A model generated the notes under the pieces. That model made no database searches. It had not been told where the DNA came from and was given only the letters and a program-made list of their open reading frames with translations. This document shows, in pieces, positions 27,577-36,016 of a stretch of 64,000 bases of DNA. Numbering within the stretch: the stretch's first letter is position 1; each line of letters starts with the position of its first letter. The position numbers and the translations under genes were made by a program. The stretch spans positions 62,001 through 126,000 of the forward strand of contig NZ_VTAV01000012.1 of the NCBI RefSeq assembly GCF_008180195.1, in the 5' to 3' direction. Origin of the DNA: Sphingobacterium phlebotomi. GTDB taxonomy: Bacteria > Bacteroidota > Bacteroidia > Sphingobacteriales > Sphingobacteriaceae.

Positions 27577-28158
27577 CTACGACTCCAGCAAGGTCGCCTG
27601 CACGAGGTAAGGAAGAATTTCCTTTTGAAAAGAGATAAAGTTCTTACGTACATCGGCATCTGTTACCGCGGTAAAAGCAAATGAAAAGACAATATTTTTA
27701 CTGGATTTGATAAGAAAGGTTAATCTTTCTTCGGGTACAGTTAACGCAATGGTTTCATTTTGTATAAATGAGCTAAGTAGTAGAAATTCCAAGTCATCGG
27801 AAAGTGTTTTCAGGTACTCCTGCGCATTGGCCGATTCCCGAATAAACTCCCACCCGACAAACTCATTGCACACGGTGTATGTCACACGGCTTACACGAAG
27901 AATAGTATTCGCCAAAAAAGTAGAAAGATCTTTCTCCCGGATATTTTTATTTAGGATATCCTCGACGTTTTCCCGGATATAATCCATCAGTACCGCATGC
28001 AGAATGAGCTCTTTACTGGCAAAATGTTTATAAAATGTCGCTTTTGCTATGCGTGCTTGTTTCGCCAGTTCATTGACACTGGTTTTGTTATATCCATAGC
28101 GCCTAAAAAGTTCGCGGGCGGATTTCTTAATTGACAATATGACTTGGTCAGACTCCAT
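27577..28158 (-). CDS. TetR/AcrR family transcriptional regulator
   Basis: About 193 residues. The frame extends to 28251, but that start lies inside pheS; ATG at 28158 (MESDQVILSIKKSARELF) is the proper N-terminus and leaves 16 bp after the pheS stop. The HTH is at about residues 8-55: RRYGYNKTSVNELAKQARIAKATFYKHFASKELIL. The rest is the helical ligand/dimerisation domain with no recognisable ligand signature. Such proteins repress efflux or metabolic genes; no efflux genes lie nearby, so the regulon is unknown. It follows ssb-pheS in the same direction. Confidence 0.9.
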   Translation of the reverse strand: MESDQVILSIKKSARELFRRYGYNKTSVNELAKQARIAKATFYKHFASKELILHAVLMDYIRENVEDILNKNIREKDLSTFLANTILRVSRVTYTVCNEFVGWEFIRESANAQEYLKTLSDDLEFLLLSSFIQNETIALTVPEERLTFLIKSSKNIVFSFAFTAVTDADVRKNFISFQKEILPYLVQATLLES

Positions 28159-28174
28159 ATACGATTTTGGGAGG

Positions 28175-29212
28175 TTACACAAGTTCCGTCTCAAACTGGG
28201 ATAAGAAACGTACATCGTTCTCAGAGAACAGACGCAAATCCCGAATCTCATATTTCAAATTTGTTATCCGTTCGATACCCATACCAAACGCAAAACCTGA
28301 ATATTTCTTACTATCAATCCCACAGTTCTCTAGCACATTCGGGTCTACCATACCACATCCCAATATCTCCACCCATCCGGAATATTTACACAGCTGACAC
28401 CCTTTTCCCTTACATATCGTGCAGGAAATATCCATTTCAGCCGATGGTTCGGTGAAGGGAAAATAAGAAGGACGGAAACGTACTTTTGTACCCTCGCCAT
28501 ACAGCTCTTGCACAAAATGAAACAATGTTTGTTTCAAATCTGCGAAAGAAACATTTTCGTCTACATACAACCCTTCTACCTGATGAAAAAAGCAGTGTGC
28601 CCGGGCGGATATTGCCTCATTTCTATAAACGCGTCCCGGCATAATAGCACGAAACGGTGGTTTTCCCATTTCCATTAAGCGAACCTGAACAGAAGATGTG
28701 TGTGTACGTAGCGCAATGTCGTTACCCTCTTTCTTTTCTACAAAAAAGGTATCTTGCATATCCCTCGCAGGGTGTTCAAGCGGAAAATTTAGTGCAGAGA
28801 AGTTATGCCAGTCATCTTCGATTTCCGGTCCTTCAGCCACGATAAAGCCTAATTTTTTGAAGATTTCTACGATTTCTTTTCGCACCAACGACAGTGGATG
28901 CCGAGATCCTAGTTGAAAACCTTCTCCGGGAAGCGTTAAATCACCCTCCTCACGTTGCAGGTTCTTTTCTGTATGCGTAAACTGTACCTGAGCGTCGCTA
29001 TAGGTCTGTTCAGCGAGTTGCTTAAACTCGTTTAAAACTTTACCTAGTGTACGCTTCTCCTCTGCTGATACGGTTTTAAATTCCTCAAATAATCCCTTAA
29101 CGATGCCTTTGGCAACCAAAAACTTTAACCTAAAATTTTCAACATCGACTGCTGATGTGGGGGTAAAACCCTTTATTTCTTCTGTAAACTGCTTAATCTT
29201 GTCCTGCAACAT
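28175..29212 (-). CDS. pheS: Phenylalanine--tRNA ligase alpha subunit
   Basis: 345 residues, full length. Class II aminoacyl-tRNA synthetase alpha chain. N-terminal coiled-coil tRNA-binding arm (about 1-90). Class II core: motif 1 region HPLSLVRKEIVEIFKKLGF, motif 2 FRAIMPGRVYRNEAISARAHCFFHQVEGLYVD, and motif 3 with GMGIERITNLKY. A Cys-rich insert CTICKGKGCQLCKYSGW is seen in many bacterial PheS proteins. The phenylalanine-binding Ala/Gly region is FAFGMG. pheT is not in the window, which is common in Bacteroidota. Gap to ssb is 23 bp. Confidence 0.98.
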   Translation of the reverse strand: MLQDKIKQFTEEIKGFTPTSAVDVENFRLKFLVAKGIVKGLFEEFKTVSAEEKRTLGKVLNEFKQLAEQTYSDAQVQFTHTEKNLQREEGDLTLPGEGFQLGSRHPLSLVRKEIVEIFKKLGFIVAEGPEIEDDWHNFSALNFPLEHPARDMQDTFFVEKKEGNDIALRTHTSSVQVRLMEMGKPPFRAIMPGRVYRNEAISARAHCFFHQVEGLYVDENVSFADLKQTLFHFVQELYGEGTKVRFRPSYFPFTEPSAEMDISCTICKGKGCQLCKYSGWVEILGCGMVDPNVLENCGIDSKKYSGFAFGMGIERITNLKYEIRDLRLFSENDVRFLSQFETELV

Positions 29213-29235
29213 AGTGCCAAAGATACGGCAAAATA

Positions 29236-29682
29236 TTAAAATGGCAAACCATCCACATCACCGTCGTTCTCCGAAAAATCTACTTCTTCGTCTTTTCCTC
29301 CGTCGTGTTTTTCTTCTTCTGACGAAGTAGATTTTCCCGTTTGTCCAAAATCAGACGGACGCCCTAAAAGCTTGAAACTTTCGCCGACAATCTCCGTTAC
29401 ATATCGACGCGTTCCTTCTTTATCTTCATAATTTCGTGTCCGCAGTCGCCCCTCGATATAAGCCAGCTTACCCTTTTGGAGATATTTAACCGCCATCTCC
29501 GCCAGATTACGCCACATGACGATATTGTGCCACTCGGTATGTTTAATGCGTACGCCGTCTTTCGTGTACGTTTCAGAAGTTGCAAAAGGAAAACTACAAA
29601 CGGAGACATTGTTATCTAAATAACGTACTTCGGGATCCTTTCCCAAATGTCCGACTAAAATCACTTTGTTAACACTTGCCAT
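29236..29682 (-). CDS. ssb: Single-stranded DNA-binding protein
   Basis: 148 residues. OB fold at 1-110: MASVNKVILVGHLGKDPEVRYLDN, WHNIVMWRNLAEMAVKYLQKG, IEGRLRTRNYEDKEGTRRYVTEIV. A short acidic linker leads to the tail DGDVDGLPF, the protein-protein interaction tip of SSB that recruits repair and replication proteins. Upstream of pheS with a 23-bp gap and downstream of mutY (84 bp). Shorter linker than E. coli SSB (178 aa), typical for the phylum. Confidence 0.95.
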   Translation of the reverse strand: MASVNKVILVGHLGKDPEVRYLDNNVSVCSFPFATSETYTKDGVRIKHTEWHNIVMWRNLAEMAVKYLQKGKLAYIEGRLRTRNYEDKEGTRRYVTEIVGESFKLLGRPSDFGQTGKSTSSEEEKHDGGKDEEVDFSENDGDVDGLPF

Positions 29683-29766
29683 AATCTATAATTTAGGGCT
29701 AATCAATTGTATATTTTCTTCTATAATCTATTATACGCTCTAAGGTTAGAAAGAACACCTATGATT

Positions 29767-30840
29767 TCACTCTAGTTGTTTACCCGCGATGAGATGAACA
29801 TTTTTTTCCAGAAAAGAGAATATAAGTTTATGTTTAGCTAATTTATCTATTTTTTCGTAATAATAGTAATTCCAGTCCTTTTTTTTCTTTTTCAAAGCAT
29901 TGGAATCGCCAACAATATAAAAGCGCGCGTAAATGTTTTGATGGCTCAGCACATGTTTTACTTGTTTGCCGACCGCCGTTAGAACGACGTCTTCTTCAAA
30001 GTATTGGACAAAATCTGCATGTACCGTCAAGTCTGGCATGGGCATATCCTCCGCTGTTTCTATCATCGGAAATTCATACAGGTTCGTCCACACATCGCCT
30101 TGCCCCCGCTTTGACATCAAAATCCGATCGCCCTCTATCACAATAAAATAATGAAAATACCTATTGCGACTCCCTTTCCCTTTCAACTTCGCTGGCAGCA
30201 CATCGATGAGTTTCTCTTGAAAAGCAACACATTCCACACGAAAAATACAATCCGCACATAACGGGTTCTTCGGTTTGCATTGCAAAGCACCAAAGTCCAT
30301 AATTGCTTGATTGTATATGCCCGGACTTTCTTTATCAAGCATCTCTTCCGCAATCTGAGCAAATATTTTTTTCCCCTGCACGGAATTAATCGGTTCTTTT
30401 ATCCCAAAGTAGCGCGCCAGCACTCGATACACGTTCCCGTCTACTACCGCTCTTGCTTCGTTTGCCGAAAAAGACGCAATAGCCGCCGCCGTGTATTCCC
30501 CGACGCCTGGAAGACGAATCGCTTTCTCATAAGTATTAGGAAACACACCTTGAAAATCATCTACCACCATCTTCGCTGCTTTATGCATATTCCGGGCTCG
30601 CGAATAATATCCCAAACCTTGCCATAATCGCAGGATGTCTTCTTCATTGGCTTCTGCAAATTTTGTTACAATCGGAAACGCCTCTACAAAACGATGGAAA
30701 TAGGGCCTCCCCTGTTCCACTCTGGTCTGTTGCAAAATAATCTCCGAAAGCCATATAATATAAGCGTTATGCGTGGTTCTCCAAGGCAAATCACGCCCCT
30801 TCTCACGATACCAATTCATCAGTTTTACAGCGAACAACAT
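29767..30840 (-). CDS. mutY: A/G-specific adenine glycosylase MutY
   Basis: About 357 residues. A TTG at 30846 is in frame, but ATG at 30840 (MLFAVKLMNWYREKGRDLPWR) is the expected N-terminus. HhH glycosylase domain: SEIILQQTRVEQGRPYFHRF with the catalytic Glu, the HhH motif RLPGVGEYTAAAIASFSANE with catalytic Asp in VVDGNVYRVLAR, and the [4Fe-4S] cysteines CKPKNPLCADCIFRVEC (C-x6-C-x2-C-x5-C). A C-terminal NUDIX-like 8-oxoG recognition domain (about 225-355). It removes adenine mispaired with 8-oxoguanine. A CAACTTTG element sits almost at the start codon. Confidence 0.96.
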   Translation of the reverse strand: MLFAVKLMNWYREKGRDLPWRTTHNAYIIWLSEIILQQTRVEQGRPYFHRFVEAFPIVTKFAEANEEDILRLWQGLGYYSRARNMHKAAKMVVDDFQGVFPNTYEKAIRLPGVGEYTAAAIASFSANEARAVVDGNVYRVLARYFGIKEPINSVQGKKIFAQIAEEMLDKESPGIYNQAIMDFGALQCKPKNPLCADCIFRVECVAFQEKLIDVLPAKLKGKGSRNRYFHYFIVIEGDRILMSKRGQGDVWTNLYEFPMIETAEDMPMPDLTVHADFVQYFEEDVVLTAVGKQVKHVLSHQNIYARFYIVGDSNALKKKKKDWNYYYYEKIDKLAKHKLIFSFLEKNVHLIAGKQLE

Positions 30841-30904
30841 GCACAAAGTTGCCTATTTTTTTGTTATAAAAAGAGTCTTAAAAAATGTTAAAATTTGTAA
30901 AATA

Positions 30905-30936
30905 TTGACTACAAACAGCTTGATACATTACCTTTG
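30905..30936 (+). promoter_or_regulatory. Bacteroidota-type promoter of the M23 peptidase gene
   Basis: TTG at 30905-30907 (within TTGAC), 21-nt spacer, TACCTTTG at 30929-30936. Predicted start about 30942, leaving a leader of roughly 30 nt before ATG 30974. Confidence 0.72.
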
Positions 30937-30973
30937 TGCATTCGTATCATAAAAGTTTTTGTTATTGACGCCC

Positions 30974-31831
30974 ATGCTAAAGAAAAAAACCGCCGTGCTT
31001 TTCGTCGAACCGGATGGTACATCTACCAAGAGAATGCAGGTACCTACGTTCGTCATCAATCACTGGAAAAAGGTTCTATGTTCCTTTGTTACCCTCACCG
31101 TTATAACCGTGTTATCTGTGGTGTATGTGGTTAAACAACGGACATCTGAAAAATATATAAAGGTTTATGACCAAAAAATAAATAAGCTGAAAGCTGAAAA
31201 CCGTCTATTGGAATTGGATGAGTTCAACAATCAGTTGACGACTGAAGAAATAAAGAAATCCTTTAACTCTATTGATAGTGCTATTGACCGCATTAACCAA
31301 AAGATGAAGAAGCGGGGATTGAAAGAAATTAAGATGAGCCCTAATATGGGAGGTCCGGTAGAAAAAGGTGAAGAAGACTTAGTGGAGCTTTCCGTCTTCT
31401 ACAAAAAACAATTAGAAGACCTGGAATCCAAATTAGATGGTTTACCGCTGGGTCGGCCACATCACGGACGCGTCACGTCGCCCTATGGATATCGTCGGAA
31501 TCCCTTTACGAACCGAGGTCGTGAAATGCACCAAGGGGTAGACTTGAAAGGAAGAACAGGAGACCCGGTTAAAGCGACGGCAAAAGGCAGAGTTACTTTT
31601 GCGGGCTGGCAAGGGGCTTATGGATATGTGGTCATGGTAAAACACAACAACGGATATGAAACGCGATATGCACACTTGACCCGTACACGTGTTAAAAAAG
31701 GACAGGCTGTGGAAACTGGAGATATTGTTGGTCTACTAGGCAGCACCGGCCGAAGCACCGGTCCCCATCTACATTATGAAGTTCTTTTAAATAACAGGAA
31801 ACTCAACCCATCAAAATATTTTTCGTTGTAA
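30974..31831 (+). CDS. M23 family peptidoglycan metallopeptidase
   Basis: About 285 residues. TTG at 30959 is in frame, but ATG at 30974 (MLKKKTAVLFVEPDG) is preferred. Type II membrane topology: cytoplasmic N-terminus, one helix (LCSFVTLTVITVLSVVYVV, about 35-55), then a periplasmic coiled coil (about 65-150) and the LytM/M23 domain (about 165-285). Zinc ligands visible: HQGVD (H-x3-D) and HLHYE (H-x-H), preceded by the RVTSPYGYRRNPFTNRG entry motif. It cleaves peptidoglycan cross-links, or acts as an amidase activator if inactive, but the ligands look intact. Transcribed divergently from mutY. Confidence 0.94.
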   Translation: MLKKKTAVLFVEPDGTSTKRMQVPTFVINHWKKVLCSFVTLTVITVLSVVYVVKQRTSEKYIKVYDQKINKLKAENRLLELDEFNNQLTTEEIKKSFNSIDSAIDRINQKMKKRGLKEIKMSPNMGGPVEKGEEDLVELSVFYKKQLEDLESKLDGLPLGRPHHGRVTSPYGYRRNPFTNRGREMHQGVDLKGRTGDPVKATAKGRVTFAGWQGAYGYVVMVKHNNGYETRYAHLTRTRVKKGQAVETGDIVGLLGSTGRSTGPHLHYEVLLNNRKLNPSKYFSL

Positions 31832-31851
31832 CAACTTCTTCTTAACGGTAA

Positions 31852-31901
31852 CGAAGCTTGTATGAATTATTGTCTTTTATAAATAATTCATACAAGCTTC
31901 G
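31852..31901. terminator. Convergent-gene hairpin with 20-bp perfect stem
   Basis: Arms 31852-31871 and 31882-31901 are perfectly complementary, with a 10-nt AT-rich loop. It sits between the M23 gene and the convergent DUF4197 gene. No strong U tract on either side, so it may act as a bidirectional terminator or RNA-stabilising structure. Confidence 0.7.
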
Positions 31902-31931
31902 CTCTAATTTATTGTCTGGAGTTGGACAGGA

Positions 31932-32729
31932 TTATTTCTGCTTATCTGCCCAACCAAATACCTTTGACAGCAAATCCGTTGAACGGGAACCGCCGAGATT
32001 ATTCCGGATTTTGAGTTCTTGATCAGCCACTTTGACAAAAAGTCCATCGATAGCTTTTTGCGTTACATAGGCGGTGAGATTGGTCTCCACCTTGCTGGAC
32101 AGCGGCAAGTTATTGTAAGCTGACGTTAGTTGTGTCCAATAGTCAGCAACATTATTTGTACCCATTGCCGATTCTATCACCGGACTGAAGCGTTGGGTCA
32201 ATTCAGATGTTGTGTTTGACTTGAAGTAAGATGTCGCTGCGTCTTGCTGTCCGCTCAGTAAAATATTATATGCGTCGTTAATAGTCATCTTAGACAAGGA
32301 GTTAACAAACACCTCTCCTGCTTCGTTAACGGCTGTTTCGGCGGCACGATTCATACTTGTAATAAACTGGTCGCATAGGGAGCCCATACTTACCGCTCGC
32401 AATGCTTTTTCTACCTTTTGTGCTTCCTGGGGCATCAAAATTTTGACCGCAGCGTCTCCCAAATAGCCATCCTTTGCAGACAACATCTTTATACTCGCCT
32501 GCAGTCCATTACCCAACGCTTGCTTGACGGCGTTATTAGCTTCCGTTTTAGTTACTTCCTGATCACCAGTTTGTGATGATATATTATTAGAGGTCTTCGA
32601 GGTATCCCCAGATGTTGTCCCTAACTGTCCTAAAACCCCCATTAGTTTGTTTCCTATTTGCGCTTCTGCACTAGAGAATGTTCCTAAAAAGATCCCTATT
32701 GTACAAAACGCCATTAAACTTTTCTTCAT
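31932..32729 (-). CDS. DUF4197 domain-containing exported protein
   Basis: 265 residues with a signal peptide (MKKSLMAFCTIGIFLGTFSSAEAQ). The mature part carries the DUF4197 pattern: ALGNGLQASIKMLSAKDGYLGDAAVKILMP, VEKALRAVSMGSLCDQFITSMNRAAE, and MTINDAYNILLSGQQDAATSYFKSNTTSELTQRF. The family is periplasmic, mainly helical and of unknown function, found across Proteobacteria and Bacteroidota. A low-complexity Ser/Thr stretch (about 35-60) precedes the domain. Convergent to the M23 gene and 65 bp after the EEP gene. Confidence 0.88.
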   Translation of the reverse strand: MKKSLMAFCTIGIFLGTFSSAEAQIGNKLMGVLGQLGTTSGDTSKTSNNISSQTGDQEVTKTEANNAVKQALGNGLQASIKMLSAKDGYLGDAAVKILMPQEAQKVEKALRAVSMGSLCDQFITSMNRAAETAVNEAGEVFVNSLSKMTINDAYNILLSGQQDAATSYFKSNTTSELTQRFSPVIESAMGTNNVADYWTQLTSAYNNLPLSSKVETNLTAYVTQKAIDGLFVKVADQELKIRNNLGGSRSTDLLSKVFGWADKQK

Positions 32730-32794
32730 ATCTTATCTTGTTTACCACGACAAAGCTACAAAAAACACTATTTTAGCCATTGCGCCACATAGGC

Positions 32795-33631
32795 TTACCA
32801 ATGTAGCTTACTAACCACAGGAAAATGATCCGAAGGGAATTTACCCATATACGTATCTGTTAAAATTCCATATTTATGTACGTTGAACGGTTTCGTGATA
32901 AAAATATGATCGATACGCTGTTTGGGTTTCAGGCCTTTTCCCCACGCGTTAAAAGAGGAGTTCGGTTCGTACACAATTTTTGCCAGTTCATACGTATCTT
33001 GTACTATCTCACTTTTTGCAAGCGTAAAGTACGCTTCGTTGGTTTCATCTACATTAAAGTCACCGGTTAAGATAATGGGCAAATCGTTTGCCAGTTCTTT
33101 TGCTTTTTCTAAGATAAGCTTTGCGCTTTCACGACGTGCTTCCACACCTACATGATCAAAATGCGTATTCATGAAGATAAACTGCTTGCCATTTTGGTTA
33201 TCTTCAAATACACCCCATGTGCAAATCCTAGGCAAAGCGGCATCCCATCCTTTGTTGGGTTTCCCAGTATCGGTAGCGGAAAGCCAAAACGTCCCGTCTT
33301 TTATTAATTTAAAGCGCTGTGTATTGAAGAAGATAGCCGAGTGCTCTCCTTTTTCCGCTCCGTCATCACGTCCCACACCGATGTATTCAAACCCCGGCAA
33401 TTGGCTCTTCATGTCCTGCACTTGTTCATAAAATCCTTCTTGAATACCGAAAATATCAAATTCATGAAATTGAATGAGGTTGGTGACCGCCTGCTTCCTG
33501 TCCTCCCATAAATTCCCAACATCCGACGTCGTTTTCAACCGTATATTAAAAGAAGCTACTGTCAGCTCTTGTGCTGACAACATGTAGGAAAATCCTAAAA
33601 GAAGTACTATTGATAAAGAAATCTTTTTCAT
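32795..33631 (-). CDS. Secreted endonuclease/exonuclease/phosphatase (EEP) family protein
   Basis: 278 residues, signal peptide MKKISLSIVLLLGFSYMLSAQ. The EEP fold is complete: ASFNIR (Asn), FGIQEGFYEQV (metal-binding Glu), NTHFDHVGVEARRESA (catalytic His), LTGDFNVDETN (Asp/Asn), RIDHIFI, and SDHFPVVSKL (Asp-His pair). The family hydrolyses phosphodiesters or phosphomonoesters (DNase I, sphingomyelinase, inositol phosphatases). Export argues for an environmental or periplasmic phospho-substrate. First of three adjacent secreted phosphodiester-type enzymes in map order, last in transcription order. Confidence 0.92.
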   Translation of the reverse strand: MKKISLSIVLLLGFSYMLSAQELTVASFNIRLKTTSDVGNLWEDRKQAVTNLIQFHEFDIFGIQEGFYEQVQDMKSQLPGFEYIGVGRDDGAEKGEHSAIFFNTQRFKLIKDGTFWLSATDTGKPNKGWDAALPRICTWGVFEDNQNGKQFIFMNTHFDHVGVEARRESAKLILEKAKELANDLPIILTGDFNVDETNEAYFTLAKSEIVQDTYELAKIVYEPNSSFNAWGKGLKPKQRIDHIFITKPFNVHKYGILTDTYMGKFPSDHFPVVSKLHW

Positions 33632-33666
33632 CTATTTATTTTTTTGTTTCATAACGTGATTTAACG

Positions 33667-34506
33667 TTACTTAATATAAATAATGTTGGCAACAGCGCGT
33701 TCACCTTCATGATCAAACAATTTATTATCAGACGGATAGCTTACCAGCCCATTCTCGGTCGCTCCTTTTATATATAACGTAGAGCTTCCTCCGCCATCCA
33801 GGTTCATCGCCTCTTTCGCTCCCAACCACCGTAGTACGCTCGACAGTTCGTGGAGATCCATACCGTGCGAAGATTTATTCCTCCCATCAACGACAAATAG
33901 GAGTAATTTATCATCGTCCGTCAATGCAACCGCCGTACGCGGATGCCGATTGTCGTTAAAAGCGTTTTTGGTTAATGGATAAGGGTTGCCGCTCCTAACA
34001 AGCATCGGACCAGCAAGCATGACGTTAGGATAGTGCTCCGACTCATACAGCGTATCCGTTGCAGCTTTGATTTTTATCTCTTTTTTTGACAGCAAAAGTA
34101 GTGCATTACCGCGATCTGTTTTTTTTCTGGTACGGTTAACAACTTTATTTTCTACTTGTATGAAATCAGTTGCACCGCCATTTTTCATATCAAAAAAACC
34201 GCCATTGATAGCTACCAACGCCCCGTGCTCCGATGCTAATTGTGAGGTCGGTTTTAACTCGGAGGGCTCGGCAGCTAAATAAAGGTTTTTCAAGTTCTTT
34301 TTAAGGTCGATTTCTACATAATTAATCTCCTGCTCACCATCAAAGAGATTATTAAAATGTCCTTGCTTCCAGACAACCCCTTTTTTTACGTTCGTCTTTT
34401 TCCAGTCTTTGCTAACGACTGCTAGGGAATCTTGATTCTCTTGTGCAGACGCAGCCGTAACAAAAAAGAAAATACCAATAAGAATATTGATCCTTAAACG
34501 ATACAT
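33667..34506 (-). CDS. Phosphodiester glycosidase (NAGPA-domain) family protein
   Basis: 279 residues with a signal peptide ending SAQ. Domain hallmarks: ALVAINGGFFDMKNGGATDFIQVENKVVN, HPRTAVALTDDDKLLLFVVDGR, GMDLHELSSVLRWLGAKEAMNLDGGGSSTLYIKG. The prototype removes GlcNAc from a GlcNAc-phospho-mannose diester; bacterial members also act on teichoic-acid or exopolysaccharide-linked phosphodiesters. Lies between the GDPD gene (6-bp gap) and the EEP gene (35-bp gap), so the three are probably cotranscribed. Substrate not known. Confidence 0.9.
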   Translation of the reverse strand: MYRLRINILIGIFFFVTAASAQENQDSLAVVSKDWKKTNVKKGVVWKQGHFNNLFDGEQEINYVEIDLKKNLKNLYLAAEPSELKPTSQLASEHGALVAINGGFFDMKNGGATDFIQVENKVVNRTRKKTDRGNALLLLSKKEIKIKAATDTLYESEHYPNVMLAGPMLVRSGNPYPLTKNAFNDNRHPRTAVALTDDDKLLLFVVDGRNKSSHGMDLHELSSVLRWLGAKEAMNLDGGGSSTLYIKGATENGLVSYPSDNKLFDHEGERAVANIIYIK

Positions 34507-34512
34507 CGAATA

Positions 34513-35274
34513 TTATTTTTTTAGAACGCGGCTAAGCAACTCTGGCTCATCCGTCGTGATATAATCAATCTTTTGGTCAATGAAATAATGCATATCGTCT
34601 TCACGATTCACTGTCCATACATTGGTTTTAAGTTTCAATTTCTTTGCCTCTCCGATCCATTCGGGGTGTTTCTTATACACTGACTGGTTGTAATCCAGTC
34701 CGCTTAAACCTGCTGCCTTTATCTCTTGAGGTGATTTATCGCCATTAAGGTAGTGAACTTTTGCTTTCTTGTCCAATTCTTTAAGTTTCAAACAGGCATC
34801 GTAGCTGAACGCGATATATTCTACTTGTTTTTCGGCTTTCAGTTTCTTTACCAAAGCCACGGCTAGCTCCGCCGATTTCAACGTTCTTTCTGTACCAAGC
34901 TTATTCGTTTTAAGTTCATAAATCAATTTGGTTTTTTTCTGCTTCAGTCCTTCTTTTAAATACTCTTCGGCAGTAGCGATGCTTTCTCCGTTGGGGTGTT
35001 TCTTGGCGAGCAATTCTTCGTAGGTGGATGTAGCTATGTCTATTCCATAAAAGTCTTGGTCATGGTTTACCACCAATACATCATCTTTTGTGAGGTGTAC
35101 ATCAAACTCTGATCCCCATGCTTGCTGCTCTATGGCTTTATTTAAGGATGCGAGTGAATTCTGCGGCACTTCGGTATTTTTCCAGGCTCCGCGATGCGTG
35201 ATCATTTCTGTTTGAGCTATAGCTCCCATGTGCACGACCGTTATTAAGGTCAGGATTACTAATGTTGTTTTCAT
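34513..35274 (-). CDS. Secreted glycerophosphodiester phosphodiesterase
   Basis: 253 residues, signal peptide MKTTLVILTLITVVHMGAIAQ. GDPD fold: MITHRGAWKNTEVPQNSLAS (catalytic HRG and Asn-Ser), GSEFDVHLTKDDVLVVNHD (Glu/Asp metal ligands and catalytic His). The C-terminus has KTNVWTVNREDDMHYFIDQKIDYITTDEPE. It hydrolyses glycerophosphodiesters to sn-glycerol-3-phosphate and alcohol. Shorter than the classical periplasmic GlpQ (about 340-360). First gene of the secreted phosphodiester-enzyme trio. Confidence 0.93.
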   Translation of the reverse strand: MKTTLVILTLITVVHMGAIAQTEMITHRGAWKNTEVPQNSLASLNKAIEQQAWGSEFDVHLTKDDVLVVNHDQDFYGIDIATSTYEELLAKKHPNGESIATAEEYLKEGLKQKKTKLIYELKTNKLGTERTLKSAELAVALVKKLKAEKQVEYIAFSYDACLKLKELDKKAKVHYLNGDKSPQEIKAAGLSGLDYNQSVYKKHPEWIGEAKKLKLKTNVWTVNREDDMHYFIDQKIDYITTDEPELLSRVLKK

Positions 35275-35359
35275 ATCTTACATGAATAAGGTATACGTTT
35301 GATTGATGTGTTTATTTAATTACACGAATATACCCAATTCCCATTAAGATTGTGTTAAA

Positions 35360-36016
35360 TTACCTTTTACCATTCCATTCGCCATAAAATTGTTGCAAAA
35401 AGGATTCCATAAAATGATGGCGCTTCTCGGCTATTTGCTTGGCTGTATCGGTATTCATCTTGTCCCGTAACAGTAATAGTTTTTCGTAAAAATGATTAAC
35501 GGTAGGCGCCGACGTATTTTTATATGCCTCCTTACTCAGTTTTTGGTGGGGAGGAATATTGGGGTTATATATTTCTCGATTCTTAAATCCTCCATAATGA
35601 AAAGCACGCGCAATGCCGATAGCTCCGATAGCATCCAAACGATCCGCATCTTGCACAATCTCTAATTCTTTGGAATGAAAATCAACTTGCCCCAAAGACG
35701 CTTTGTAAGACATATTAAATATAATCTGCTGTACATGTTCTATCCGGTCTTTATCCAATCCGATGCGCTGTAACAACTCTCCTGCTATACGCGGGCCTAT
35801 ATGCTCGTCACCATTATGAAATTTGCTATCAGCAATATCATGTAGCAATGCGGTCAACTCACAAACTAACGCATCAGCTTCCTCCGTTTCTAAAATCAGT
35901 TTTGTATTGTCCCATACCCGCTGAATATGCCACCAATCATGCCCTGCTTCTGCATTTTTCAGCTTTTCCTGCACAAAAGAAACGGTTTGTTGTATGATTA
36001 TCTCGTCATCTATCAT
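35360..36016 (-). CDS. HD domain-containing phosphohydrolase
   Basis: 218 residues, cytoplasmic. The HD signature is present: GHDWWHIQRVWDNTKLIL (first His), ALLHDIADSKFH (His-Asp pair), DADRLDAIGAIGIARAFHYGG (second Asp). Resembles the YedJ/YpgQ-type HD hydrolases that dephosphorylate nucleotides. The start overlaps the last 11 bases of the upstream RNA methyltransferase gene, indicating translational coupling. Molecular substrate is not predictable from sequence alone. Confidence 0.9.
   Translation of the reverse strand: MIDDEIIIQQTVSFVQEKLKNAEAGHDWWHIQRVWDNTKLILETEEADALVCELTALLHDIADSKFHNGDEHIGPRIAGELLQRIGLDKDRIEHVQQIIFNMSYKASLGQVDFHSKELEIVQDADRLDAIGAIGIARAFHYGGFKNREIYNPNIPPHQKLSKEAYKNTSAPTVNHFYEKLLLLRDKMNTDTAKQIAEKRHHFMESFLQQFYGEWNGKR

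Noticed and set aside
28159..28251. N-terminal extension of the TetR regulator
   Set aside because: Falls inside the pheS coding sequence; ATG at 28158 gives a canonical TetR N-terminus.
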